Shown here: one piece after another, positions 1 to 11,248 of the stretch
Position numbering within the stretch: position 1 is the first letter of the stretch
Layout: the number at the start of each line of letters is the position of its first letter
Origin: Xanthoparmelia taractica
Taxonomy: Eukaryota; Ascomycota; Lecanoromycetes; Lecanorales; Parmeliaceae
Reading direction: 5' to 3'
Length of the DNA stretch: 38,853 nt
Assembly (NCBI GenBank): GCA_033085395.1
Contig: JANQBS010000333.1
Location: 1 to 38,853 of the forward strand
Notes under the pieces: generated by a model
What the model was told of the DNA's origin: nothing
What the model saw: the letters and a program-made list of their open reading frames with translations, nothing else
Database searches by the model: none
Made by a program: the position numbers and the translations under genes

Positions 1-74
1 TATAATTTTTTAAAAAAAGTTAAAAAAAAGTTAAAAACGACTATGTTCAACAGATACCACACCTTTCCGACCCG
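1..74. mobile_element. Right end of short TIR element (copy A)
   Basis: The window opens inside a repeat whose last bases read ...CCACACCTTTCCGACCCG followed by TA (75-76). This is the reverse complement of the left end CGGGTCGGAAAGGTGTGG seen at 5989, 8852 and 38780. The preceding A-runs and the GAAAACGACTATGTT-like segment also occur at the right end of the copy at 5989-6259. The inverted ends and the TA flank suggest a non-autonomous DNA transposon of the Tc1/mariner type. This copy keeps CA dinucleotides that are mutated to TA in the copy at 5989, so it is less RIP-damaged. Confidence 0.75.
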
Positions 75-842
75 TAACTATACTAATTAGAGCAGCTCTG
101 CTTTCGTATCCGATGGGTAGAACAATTCGTAGATCTAATCTATATATGCGACTCTTCACTCTTATACCGAGTACATTAGATTCATATGAGGGTAGTTTAA
201 GTACTTAAGCACTTATACTAAATCTAGATTGCAAAACCTCTTGAGTTCAAAGCTCGCTATTAGTAGTAGTGTCAACTTCATGTATATTCTCAACACTGCT
301 CGCAATCTCCAACATAGTCAGAGCACGAGAAACATTCCGTGATCTTTCTTCACTGCCATGTCAATGCTCTGCGTGTCTATATGCTCATGTCCTCTTTATT
401 TTTGAGTTATTATCAAGTGCAGCCGACGACGTGAATGTTGTCCCAAAAGCTTCGCAAAACTAGAGCTATTCGAGCTAACAATTGCTTTATTTCAATACAA
501 TAATCGTTCCTAACCCTTTGATTCATGATATTATTTACATCTAAATACATTTCATTAACCTCGACTTCTATTAAAAAAATTGTATTTTATCTCTAATAGT
601 ATACGATATATTCCCTAATACATATTCGAAGGACGTAGATTATTCTTTCGTTTATCGTGCAGAAGGTCTTGTGTAGTACTAGAGAAACACGATTCATAAA
701 TTAGTCTAGCGTTGAGTGTTTATATCTAATTCGTTTCTAGTTTCTTATTAAATACAAAGAGATATAAATAACTAGTTTATTAGAAATCTTAAAGTGAGAT
801 ATAGGCACGCGTATTAAATCCTCTTAGCTTCACCTTAAATTT

Positions 843-1007
843 TCGATCTCCCGCCGATAGAGATCTCTTTCTACCTTCAACTATTCACTCTCCAGCCGAT
901 AGTGATCTCTTTCTATCTCCAACTATTCGTTCTCCCGCCGATAGCGATCTCTTTCTACCTTCAACTATTCGTTCTCCCGTTAATAGTGATCTCTTTCTAC
1001 CTTCAAC
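843..1007. repeat. Minisatellite, 42-base unit, about 4 copies
   Basis: Four degenerate tandem copies of a 42-base unit built on GATCTCTTTCTACCTTCAAC followed by TATTC, a CTCCCGCCGATAG-like segment and a variable base. Because 42 is divisible by three, the plus strand gives a repeating 14-residue peptide (ISFYLQLF...) in a spurious open frame at 902-1144. Copies differ at several positions, including a CCGCCG versus CCGTTA change in the last one. Confidence 0.8.
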
Positions 1008-4000
1008 TCGGAAATCTTATATTGACTTTCCCAATTACGCTGCCGATTGCGCTGGCGATATTTACTCGAGGCCTTAGTTATTCGTCTTCGTTTCTAGGTA
1101 TCTTCTTTCGACGCAGTTGCTACGATAAGAGGCACCTGAGTTAGACCTTGCTTTGTTTACCAAATCATTATTAGAGATTAAGTGTTTACTTTATTACCAG
1201 ACGTAGGTATCTCGAAGACCTTTATATCGAAAGACTTTTATGATACTATTAATCTAGATGAATATAAAGGTAATAAGTTCGCGAACGATAGCTGAGTCTG
1301 ATTATCGAATACTAAGAATAGCTTGGTTATACGATTGAAGTAGTATAATTTACTATATATAGTGTTTAGAGTATAGAAGCTGTTGTTTCGGGAAGCTTGT
1401 TGCGAACGGGTTGAGTTAAGATTACGTGGATATTTCTTGCTATGTTCTCGAGAGAAGTAATAATATTAACTCGAAGTAGTCATATAAGTCTCTATTAAAG
1501 TTAATACGTTTACTATCTTTATCGAGAGATTAAAAGAATTAGGTATACTATCTGCGAAATAATAATTTAGAGGAGTTTAAACGTTAATAGAAGATGTCTA
1601 GCTCGAGAAAGAGAGTAATGTAAGAGCTATTATTAACGACGAAGAGATTCTATCTTGAGCGGGAAAAGATTCTTAGATATCGAGATAATCGAATTAAAAT
1701 ATTAATATTTTCCGATTTCGACGATTATATTGAATCTAAAAGATGTGGTGAGTTTTAAAATACTATAGTAGAATTAAACGAGTCTAATAGAATAAGGGAA
1801 ATCGAGTTTAGTTAAAAGGTACGGAATAAAAGACGTGCTATTATTATATTAAGATATTCGGAAATTAAAATCGCGGGACGAATTTTAAGAAATCTAAATA
1901 CGTTATTAAGTTTCCGAGTACGTAAGACTATATAAATAGATACTTATTATTATTATAGATTATACAGGTAGTCTAGATAGTATAATATAGATTCGTGGCT
2001 TACGAATAGACGATTCTCTAGAGTCCTCGATCGCCCTTGTAGGAAATTAAAATAGTATATATAGGTTTGGGATTATGTATGCCACAGCTCGAGATTCCCG
2101 TACGCCGATCTCCGAGTTTACTGCAGACCTATTTGAGCCGTCCGCGAACGATATCCCTAGGCTAACGCAGAGCTCGGAGCCGAATACAAATCGAATCCCT
2201 GTATTATGGCCCGTAGTATTATTTACATAGTATTGACGTGGATTTATTCTCTGAAAATCCCGACTAGAAATTTCGGCTACTCGTAAATTAATTTTATAAA
2301 CGTAAAGATTATCATCGTATTCTTAACTATTTTATATTTTCATTTCGCATATAACTAATTCGCGACCTCTTGGAGAAGTCTAACGTAAATTATTCTCATG
2401 TTATTACTATTACTTTAGCTATTAGAATTATCGCTCGCTATTTAGTTAGGAAAATACTTTTATTCTTAATCTTGAAATAGCGTGATAGATCTTGTTTTCC
2501 TTTTTCTTTTAATGAAAAATATATACGTATAATTAAATAATCGTTTATAGTTCGAATCTTCTCAACTTAATTATGCATAGAATTAACGTTATAAGCGCTA
2601 GAGAAAGTGATAATTACCTCGGCGAGCTCTCTTCGTTTCTCGAGAATCTACTTTAATAAGATTCGGGTAGTCGAAGATTATATTATCTACTATGTTGATA
2701 ATGTGTGAGCTTATTGCACTGATATGGTAATTACGGGTTTGAGTTCGCTTGATCCTTGTCTTATAAAAAGTAAGACCGAGTCTCGAGAGCTGAAACAAGT
2801 TAATAAATAAAACAATGTGACGCACTTGTTAAAGAAATCTAGAGAGGACCATGGAAAGAGTGATCGGGGTCGTGCTCCGAGTCTGGAGAATCCCCTATTA
2901 TTTAGTGTGTTGATTCATCGTTTATTGAGCTATCTATATTTTAATTCTACGATTGTTTATAACACATTATTGTATTATTCACTTTTACGAATTAATTGTA
3001 GATCGTTTTGAATCTCTTTGAGTAATTTAGATGTGACTTGTTAATTTAAGTCTATAGAACTACTCAATAAATCTAACACTTAAACCACTCAATAGATTCG
3101 ATAAGAGAATTACAATACTCTTCTTATACACGAATAAAGTTATCTACTTATAGCCGCCCCCAATAAAAGAGTAGTAGCGTTTATAATACTTCTTGAAAAG
3201 TTCTTCTCTATAAAGTACGCTTCGAGTAAATTCGAATAGTCGCGATAATAATTATATTCTCGCTGATAGGAAAACGCAGAAGCAGAAATAAAGTATATTA
3301 TTTAATATTCGCTTTCAAATTTCCGTTAATTCTTAAAGAATACTCGACTGAAGTTATGTTTGAATACGCCGTACTTCGAGTATTATAGTCTTAACGTTCG
3401 TAACGAATATAAGAATAGAGTTATTAAATATTATAATAAAGTCTTAGGCAATACAATAATTAATTTTATTTAAGTATACTCGAACGCTCTTTCGCAAAGT
3501 AGCTTAGAAGATTGTTAACGTTAGAGCTAAATAGCATAGAGCGAGATATCTCTACTAAACTCGAAATTCTTAATACACGCTAAAAGAATAAGTATATCCT
3601 ATCGTGACTCTTAAATAGATTACTCGTGCGTTTTATTTTATTTATCTCAAGTTAAGCTAATCGTAATTTATTTTATAGAGATCTACCCTCGAAGTAGAGA
3701 CTTCTTATTCGTTATAGAAAATTATCTCTACATCTAAAAACGTTGAAGATATAAGCTCACCTAAAGTTTAATCTCGTCTTAATATCGATACTTCTTTATA
3801 AATAAGCTTAAAAAAAAGACTAATTCTAGTAAAGAGAGCCTCGTGGATATCAAGGGAAGATACTCGTCTTTGGGAGATTACGCGCCATATCGATCCCCGA
3901 GCTATTAATTAAGAGTATAATAAGTCCTGGCGAGCGGTAAAATTTATTCTTGTGTCGGACCTTCCAGGAAGAAGCTATAGATTCTACAGAAATCGTCGTT

Positions 4001-4357
4001 TAATTTTAAGTCGTGAGAAAGCTAGATTAAGCAAGATTCAACGCCCCACTCTCTTGAAATGGTTCGATGAGGAAGGCGAGATGCTGCTTTAGCTTGTAGC
4101 TCGATATGGAGACGAAGACTCTCTATAGAAAGGGGATTGATAGAGAATAAGTGATGGACTTTCGAGACGAACATGGACGGCCTGCCGAGCACGATTCTAT
4201 AATATTAAGTGACGTAAAGGTGTTGTGAGAGAGAGTAAATTCAAAGCGTACTGTTACCTGCTTCTTCTTTTATATCTTTGAACTGACTTGAAGGCAAGAA
4301 CGCGGTGGAGCATAACGGACGACGTAAAGCTTATAGCATATCTTGCTGGAATTGCGC

Positions 4358-4445
4358 GGGATAGAATATCGGATAAGCTTAGGGACACTATTAGTGATCC
4401 TAGCAAGCGATCTATCCCTACCTATCAGGCTCGTTATCCGATATT
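4358..4445. repeat. Nested inverted repeats
   Basis: Three inverted pairs are packed in 88 bases. AATATCGGATAA (4365-4376) pairs with TTATCCGATATT (4434-4445). GGGATAG (4358-4364) pairs with CTATCCC (4412-4418). A near-perfect palindrome lies at 4381-4401 (AGG, GA, CACTA, T, TAGTG, AT, CCT). The pairs cross, so they cannot all form at once. The patch is less AT-rich than its surroundings. It may be the end of an unrecognised element. Confidence 0.55.
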
Positions 4446-5988
4446 ACCTCAAATCACTCCGTAAACTTGTCTATAATCGCATCGTATTACTAAGCTAGCT
4501 AATATTGCTAGAATAAGATTCAGGGCACGCGGAGCCTCTTTGTTAAGATTCTTGAAGTTAAATAAGTTATTCTATCTTAGCGTTCTTAAAGTCATGTATA
4601 TATACGCCAGCTAGTATGCATATATCTGCGATATAGTCGCTAGAAAGAGATCTAAGAGATCTAAGAACCTCTATCTTAATACTATTCACATAAAGTTATC
4701 GAGGAAAAAAGCCGGCTTTTATATTTCTTCGATTTCAAAATATCTCTTATATGCGTTCTCGTCTTATACTCGCATCTTACGCTAAATCTAATAAAGCTAT
4801 AAGAGTTCACTAATATTCTATAAGAAATAATTTTATTTATTGTACTTTCTCGAAAGTCGTTATTACTATTAACTTAATTAATAATAAAATTAAATATATT
4901 ATAATTCAAGCTCTCGATATATTAAAGCTAGACTTAATCTCTAGAGTAGTATAAATAATAGAAGTGCAAACGATAGAGTGATATTAGATACACGCATAGA
5001 AAGAATTATAACGCACGTAATTATCTATTAGCTTATATTCTAGTCGCTATTCTCTACGATAATTAACTCGATCTTCTCGCGTTTTATTTTATTTAAGTAA
5101 AAGCTCGCTTAAGCTCTACGATTCTTTAATTCTTAAAGCGTATTATATCTTAAAAGTAGGTTAGTTATAAAACGAGTCTTCGTATTACGATCTTCGTAAT
5201 AATCTATAAATTTATAAGAAAGTACTTTAAATCTTAAACTTAACTCTTTAATAACTCGTTCTTAAGAAGAATATTAACGATATCGATCACTTATTCTTCT
5301 TAAGAAAGCTTATAATCGTCGAGATAATTTCGTAGACCTTAAATAATCTCGATTAAACGTGTAATTATTCGTTAACTCTCTAATATCTATCGCTCTAAAT
5401 TAACTTTACTAATCTTTTAAACGTCGATAAGTATTTATATTTTAATATTTTAAGTTAAATTAATTTATAGCTTTATTATAAGATCTTTTCAAGTATATTA
5501 GATCTAATTAAGCTTGAAATAAAGATAACAATATCGTATCTTAACGTCGATTAGTGAGTAACGTTCTTTCTATTCTTTAAGCTTAGATTATCGCAAAGTC
5601 TTCTAACTTTAAGTAAGTTAAACTTAAAGATTATTTATATTATATGCGATCTCGCGACGCTATAGAGCGTTAGAAATAAATTCTATAAGTTTATATTCGA
5701 CGAGTTCGCATTAGGTTAACGTGTGTTTAAAGATTATATCGATATATTTATAATTTATTTAATCGTGATAGAACTTATTAGAGAGATTATAGAAAGTCGA
5801 AGATAAAAGAGTTATAATAAAATAATAGCGAATTAAGAAAGAAGAATCTTAAAAGCTAATACGCTAAAATTTAGATGATCGATCGATACTTATTATATAT
5901 TCTTAAGCGCTAGAAATATTAGTTCGTAGCGAGCGATAAATATAAGATACTTATTTTTCTATCTCTTAACGCTCTAAATATATAGTTA

Positions 5989-6259
5989 CGGGTTGGAAAG
6001 GTGTGGTATATTTGATAGTATGGGACTAGTTTTTCGAATATCATATCGAAAGATATGGGATATCCATACTCCCATTGAGTTTTTAATAAATATATTACGT
6101 AATATTTTTTTATATTCTAAAAATACGTAAAAAGCTTAAGCGAGCGCTTATGTAATTATAAAATTCTATAAAAAGATTAAAAAGATATAATTTTTTAAAA
6201 AAAGTTGAAAAAAAGTTGAAAACGACTATGTTTAATAGATATCATATCTTTCCGACTCG
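5989..6259. mobile_element. Short TIR element, complete copy (copy B)
   Basis: A 271-base repeat bounded by CGGGTTGGAAAGGTGTGG on the left and the inverted ...TTTCCGACTCG on the right, with TA on both sides (5987-5988 and 6260-6261). The interior is AT-rich with runs of A, has the internal palindromic motif GGTATGGGACTAGTTTTTCG-type, and has no coding capacity. Size, TIRs and TA duplication fit a MITE-like non-autonomous Tc1/mariner relative. Its right end shows CA-to-TA changes (ATATCATATCTTT against ATACCACACCTTT in copy A), so RIP has acted on it. Confidence 0.8.
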
Positions 6260-6769
6260 TAAATAAGAGTGATATTAAATAAACGAGCTTCTCGAATAAG
6301 AATCTTTTCGAGGATTTTTTCCCCTTAAATAAAAATCTTGCTTAAGATACTTTTTTTAATTTATCTCTATCGCTACGATAGAGACTATTTATTTCTTTTT
6401 AATTTAACGTATAGCGAACTAAGTAAACTTAATCGCACTCTTTTATAATACGCATTAAGCGTTTCTCTAATAAACTATATCTATAATAATATACACTCTA
6501 ATTTAATACGATATATTCTTAATATAGCATTACTTAAATAGATAGCTAAACAATAAATTTTAATCATGATTCTTATCTTTAATTAAATAATTATACTAGT
6601 AAATATAAAGAGCGCGTCTATAATTATTCAATACATTAAAATAGTTATTATATTTACTTTCGTTTTCGACGTCTTCGCTTATTTAGCGACGATTACTAGT
6701 CTAATTAAATAGCTTTCTTATCTAATACTTAATGCTTTCGCTTATTAATATTCTACGTGTTATAGACCT

Positions 6770-8130
6770 AAATTAATTTATTAATACGCTTAAGTTCTTC
6801 GCCTAGTAATTATTAATTATACTCTTCGTCTTAATTAATTTACTTAATCTTATATTAAACGCCTTTCCGCTTTTTAATCTTATTAATAATCTTTTTTATC
6901 TCTTATATCTTATTATTATCGATAAGCTCAAAGACTTATATAAAGAATTTCGCTACTTCGTCGCAATCGTATATATAATACAATTCAATTAACGATATAT
7001 AAAAGATATTATAAATTCGATACGTGAAAGATAATAATAAGCGATACGCTTACGACTCTATTTTATCCACGATTCGAAAAGACCTCATATTTATAAATTA
7101 ACTTCTTACTTAGACGCCTTTATTTTAGATTCTTAATTACTAGCATTATTAAATTATTCACTTTATAGCTCTGAGATTAATGCGATTTATTATATTACTT
7201 AACTTAAGCTACAATAGCGCTACGTAGTCGCTCTACTATCTTATCTCTTAGTGTCTATAATCTTTTTATCTTTTTATTTATAGCGAGTATTCTCTCCTCG
7301 ACAAAGTCGTTCTCGATCTCTTAGCGTACTTTCGAATAATATTTATATATTAAGAAGAATAATATCGTTTCAATAAAGATATATCAACTATTTATATATG
7401 TAAACTCTATTATAGATAGTAGTTTAGCTCAATTAATTTGCTTCTTATTAGCAAATACGCGTAAGTAATATTTTAGCACTTAATTTTAACGCTCGATTTA
7501 GTTATTAGTCTAAGAATAAAAGACGATACTTAAACGACGCTTTATCTTTAAATAATAACAGATCGCTAATTAGAACTCGCTAATAAATATCGAGTCTCTA
7601 TCGCTAATAATATTATTAGATATTTTATAGCGATAAATAATTTCAATATAAAACACTTTCGCTAGCTTAGCGACGTCGATTTTAATAGTTATCGATAAAT
7701 ATTTAATTATTTTTATAAATCGATTCACTATAACTAGAATAGCGTTATAGATAACGCTCTTAGCTTACTTAAAAATAAGCTCGTGATAAAATTTATAAAA
7801 ATTTTCTTTTATAATTTAATAATAATAAGAAGCGAGATTAACTTGTCATAAAATCGATAGCGCGACGTCTTAATACGTTAATATATATCGTAAGTCTTAA
7901 TATAGTTAATAACTTTCTTAAGACTTTTATTTTAGTGATATTTTCGAGTAAAAAGCTTATACGTCTTCGTAGCGTTAAAGTATCTCGCTAAAGAGTTATT
8001 ATAACACTTATTAATAAATTCTTTCCCTAAAATACTATCTTTAGATACATAGAGATAATTATTATTTAGCAATAGCTTCTCGAAGTCTAAGATTTATATC
8101 TAATTACGCGTATAATATCGCTTCGTAGAC
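6770..8130 (-). pseudogene. Ty3/gypsy chromovirus pol relic (integrase to chromodomain), RIP-mutated
   Basis: Read on the minus strand in one mostly continuous frame with many stops, this stretch keeps the landmarks of a Ty3/gypsy integrase in order. The HHCC zinc-binding segment is at about 8040-7880 (KCYNNSLARYF..., then KTYDIY*RIKTSR, where Tyr stands for the expected Cys). The core starts near 7740 (ILVIVNRFIK). The SDRD segment is at 7600-7560, followed by IKRRLS. Then come Q...W/*AKLLSI-EFTY (about 7430), EIENDFVEER (about 7315), YNKSH and LSKKL-Y-YE. A chromodomain-like tail (RKGV-YKIK, DEEYN, then LL/EEL) lies at 6870-6780. Most stops and Cys-to-Tyr changes are those expected of RIP. 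Reverse transcriptase is not readable upstream, where the frame runs into the repeat near 8612. It is dead and non-coding today. Confidence 0.9.
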
Positions 8131-8611
8131 GTATTCGCATTAATTCGAAAAGAGCTCACTTAATTATTATAAAATTATAGCTCTTAAATCAGCGTTTTTA
8201 TTAATCTTTACAAATCGTTATACGTAGTTTTAAATATAGTCTTAATCTCTCTTCTTAAAATAATAATCTAGATATCTACAATTCGTAGCGTAGACGCTAT
8301 TACTATTACTACTTTCTTATCTCTTTATAATAACTAGTCGCTAATTCAAAGAATAAGTTTATTTTAAAATATAAATAATAATTTAATATTTAATAACGAT
8401 AAATCTTTATAGTCTAATCGCCGCGACGACGTATCTATAGAATTTAATTTTTCTATTCGATGAAAAATCTTAAAGTTATAAATAACTAACTTTAGCACTC
8501 AACGAGTCTACTTAAAGTTAAATTTCTTAAAATTATTATATTTTAATTAGATCTTAATATAGTAGATATTATCTTTTAGATAGTAACGCTATTGCTTTAT
8601 CGCTACGACTA

Positions 8612-8850
8612 CGGGCCGGAAAGATCTAGTATTTTTAATGAGATATTCCATATCATATCGTATTATATTATATTATAGAAGGGTATTATAAGGGGATTAT
8701 ATTAGATCACTTATGAAGATATAAAATAAGAAATTACTAGTATTATAAAATAATCTAAGAAAATTCTAATATATATAGGAATATCTCATAATGTAGATTA
8801 TTTCCTATATTAGGTAGCGAATAAAATAAGAAAATTCTAGATTAATATAT
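8612..8850. mobile_element. Fragment starting with a TIR-like end
   Basis: A TA (8610-8611) is followed by CGGGCCGGAAAGATCTAGTAT, close to the left TIR of the 271-base family but divergent after the first bases. The stretch runs up to the start of copy C at 8852. It contains the motif GATATTCCATATCATATCG, similar to the sub-terminal part of the main family. No matching right end is visible, so this is either a related family or a broken copy. Confidence 0.4.
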
Positions 8851-8851
8851 A

Positions 8852-9103
8852 CGGGTCGGAAAGGTGTGGTATATTTAATGGTATGGGACTAGTTTTTCGA
8901 ATATCATATCGAAAGATATAGAATATCCATACTCCCATTGGGTTTTTAATAAATATATTACGTAATATTTTTTTTATATTCTAAAAATACGTAAAAAGCT
9001 TAAGCGAACGCTTATATAATTATAAAATTCTATAAATAGATTAAAAAGATATAATTTTTTAAAAAAAGTTGAAAACGACTATGTTCAATAGTACGGGTCG
9101 GAA
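8852..9103. mobile_element. Short TIR element with rearranged right end (copy C)
   Basis: Starts with CGGGTCGGAAAGGTGTGG after TA (8850-8851) and follows copy B closely through the A-runs to ATGTTCAATAG at 9081-9091. The expected right TIR then fails. Instead a left-end-like TACGGGTCGGAA occurs at 9092-9103, and a piece resembling the missing terminus (ATATCACACCTC) follows at 9113-9124. This looks like an insertion or a fold-back rearrangement inside the terminus. Copies B and C lie in the same orientation on either side of the chromovirus relic. Confidence 0.7.
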
Positions 9104-9701
9104 CTTAATATATATCACACCTCATTTATAATTATCTTAATATATATTAAAGAGAATAAGAGGATTTTTAATCGAGAAAGACTTAAATATAAATTAACTT
9201 AATTAATCTAAATTAAAACGTGTTTATTATTTTTTTATTTATTATAAGCGAAGAAGATTTTTTATATCTTATTAAAGAGATCTTAAATAAATCTTAGCTT
9301 CGTCTCGATATTAGAATTCTAATATAATACGAAAGAAATATTAAAAGTAGCGAGGAAATTAGATAGATTAAAGTTCGAAATTGAAGGTCGAAGATACGTA
9401 AAACGGCCTCGACCGATTCGATTCTAATGACCTTTCCACCTTTCTAGTACGATTTCTTGGCATACTCGAAGCTCAATGGCTACTTTCAGCTTCCCTTAAG
9501 AGCAGGACCTCTACCCCGTCGAGTGTTCTGTATTATACTCTTCTCCGCAATCAGAGACAGAGTGCCTGAGCTTCTTCAAACTACTCAAGCTATAGCATCA
9601 TTTTTACCACGCTACTTAGCTTCATAGCCTGAGCTTCCTCGGACTACTGAGCTTCCTAGCGATACCGTCCCCCCCAGCGTTCGCTGCGGCTTGTACAAAT
9701 C
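9104..9701. other. Boundary of AT-rich block and upstream region of the 9702 gene
   Basis: AT-rich RIP-type sequence continues to about 9400. Composition then changes abruptly, with CT-rich and CA/TG-containing sequence before the first gene. Two degenerate copies of a CCTGAGCTTC...ACTACT segment occur at about 9565 and 9630, in the probable promoter/5' leader of the gene at 9702. No gene is visible. Confidence 0.55.
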
Positions 9702-10936
9702 ATGCTAGACAAAAGGAGTTGGGTCGGACGGGGGAATTGGATCTTGTTGCTCTTTTGTGTATATATGGCTTTGTCGTTCCAAGGATTTGCGTCTGCAGGT
9801 TTGCTCGGTCGACGACAGGCTGGTGTGTATCCATCTACTAGACCATCGTTCTTCGATCCACATGCTGGATGCTAACGGATCACTTCTCAGATGACCTTTC
9901 AGCGGAGCACCCGGACAAGTCGGACACTTCTGGCCCGGCAACAAGTGACGCACCTACTGCGCCGGCGCCGACAGCTGTGACAGGGCCAAGTACAAATGCA
10001 ACCGCAGCTTCCAATGGGACCATGAGGGCCTCGTCTGTCTCTTCTGCTGCTCCGGTAGCCACCACCGCGTCAACTCCTCTCAACAACACGAATGATCCGC
10101 ACATGTGCCATATAACACACACAACGGACCCAGAAGGTGCCACATACATTGACAACCCGTTTTGCAAGCCGTACGAAGGACAAGAAGTATACCCAAACAT
10201 CCAATATCAAGGTAATTTTCACTCCCGAGGTTCTATCAAGAGCATCTGCTAATACCTCGCAGTCACTTGGGATCCCTCCCTCTTCGAAGACGGCACCAAC
10301 AACACAGTCCAAGTGTACAACGCCGAGAACACGGGCTTCAACTCTCCAGGTACTGCAGACATACTCACATCTCTCAACGCCACAAACTTTCAAGGCTCAG
10401 TCTTCCTCAACATGTCCTCCGCTTGGCTCAAAGGCCAATCAACAGCCAATCTTACCCTCGCCCTCATAGCGAACCAGAAAGGCAAAGATCCCAGACCCTT
10501 TGCCGGTCCCACCTTCACCCTACTCTCCACCTCCAGTTCCGACTCCTCACACTCCGCGCCGTCGTCCGCTCCCTCAAGCAGCAAAAAGCTCGGCGAAAAA
10601 GTCGGCCTGCCCGTCGGCCTTGTCTTCCTCATTATCGCTGCCATTGCGGTGGCGCTATTTATTTGCTTCCGCAAGCGGAGAGGCAAGGGTTATGGGGCGG
10701 GGAAATCGCTCCGTCAAAGAGTCGGTAGCGGTACGGGCAGGGGACACAGAAGGGACGCGAGCTTCCATGATGAACCGACTACGGGCGTGGAATTGAGGGA
10801 TAGGAATCGAGGACTTACGGGGGAGACGCCAGAGGATAATTGGGACTGGGGGAGTCCGGTCAGTAGTCCGACGAGTGCGGGTGGTGGGGGCAATGCGTTT
10901 AGGGATGAGATTCAGAGGCAGAGAAGTGGGCGGTGA
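9702..10936 (+). CDS. Secreted-type single-pass membrane protein, Thr/Ser/Ala-rich ectodomain
   Basis: Three exons read well: 9702-9822, 9891-10211 and 10263-10936 (371 residues). Introns of 68 and 51 bases have GTGTGT and GTAATT donors and GCTAAC/GCTAAT branch points. Frames join as phase 1 at both. The N-terminus has a hydrophobic stretch (about residues 13-36), likely a signal peptide. A Thr/Ser/Ala/Pro-rich stretch follows, then a conserved-looking region with CHIT, NPFCKPYEGQEVYP and VTWDPSLF, typical of fungal surface proteins with a small beta-sandwich. Next come a Ser-rich stalk, one transmembrane helix (about 261-283, LVFLIIAAIAVALFICF) followed by RKRR, and an 88-residue cytoplasmic tail with Gly/Arg/Asp-rich motifs. 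Topology suggests a plasma-membrane or wall-associated protein. I do not recognise a named family; a wall-stress-sensor-like role is only a guess. Confidence 0.85.
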
Positions 10937-11248
10937 GTTGTTGGGAGAAATGCTGTTCGGATCTAAGAGGAGGAAGAGTGCGTATACCCAGATGTTCAAA
11001 ACGACTTTTTTCTTGTCATCAGTTGCGCGAGTATGTAGCTATCTGTGAGCCTTATGTGGATACTGACATGAATTCTATTTTGATCTGAATGTGCCATCTA
11101 GCCTTTGCTGTTGGCTGCGGTGTGTAATGTCATGGTAGCTATGTTGAGCAACGCATCGACCGGCTGTAATCTATCATGCCATTGTCAAAAATGGATGGCA
11201 CTGCGCCCTAACATTTCCATCATCCACATTTTCCTCCTTTTCTCCACC
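10937..11248. other. Convergent intergenic region
   Basis: About 310 bases between the stop codons of the membrane-protein gene (plus) and SRP40 (minus). It should hold both 3' ends. I see nothing else in it. Confidence 0.5.

Larger units (their letters stand above)
75..5988. other. AT-rich RIP-mutated block, no intact gene
   Basis: Nearly 6 kb of AT-rich DNA with stops in all frames. The longest open frames are 64-80 codons and look like chance. CA and TG dinucleotides are conspicuously rare while TCG, CGA and GCG remain, which is the footprint of C-to-T change in CA context on both strands (RIP). Less mutated patches with more CA/TG occur at about 840-1140, 2060-2220 and 3840-4450. I recognise no protein domain here. 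The block holds a 42-base minisatellite and a nested inverted repeat, listed separately. Confidence 0.7.

Noticed and set aside
902..1144. A small repeat protein (ISFYLQLF repeats)
   Set aside because: Translation of a 42-base minisatellite inside RIP-mutated DNA, with no start context, no conserved features and no flanking exons.
5989..9103. Copies B and C as the two LTRs of the chromovirus relic
   Set aside because: They have inverted ends and TA flanks and not TG...CA ends, and solitary ends of the same family occur at both window edges. The idea is not fully excluded and is noted as a check.
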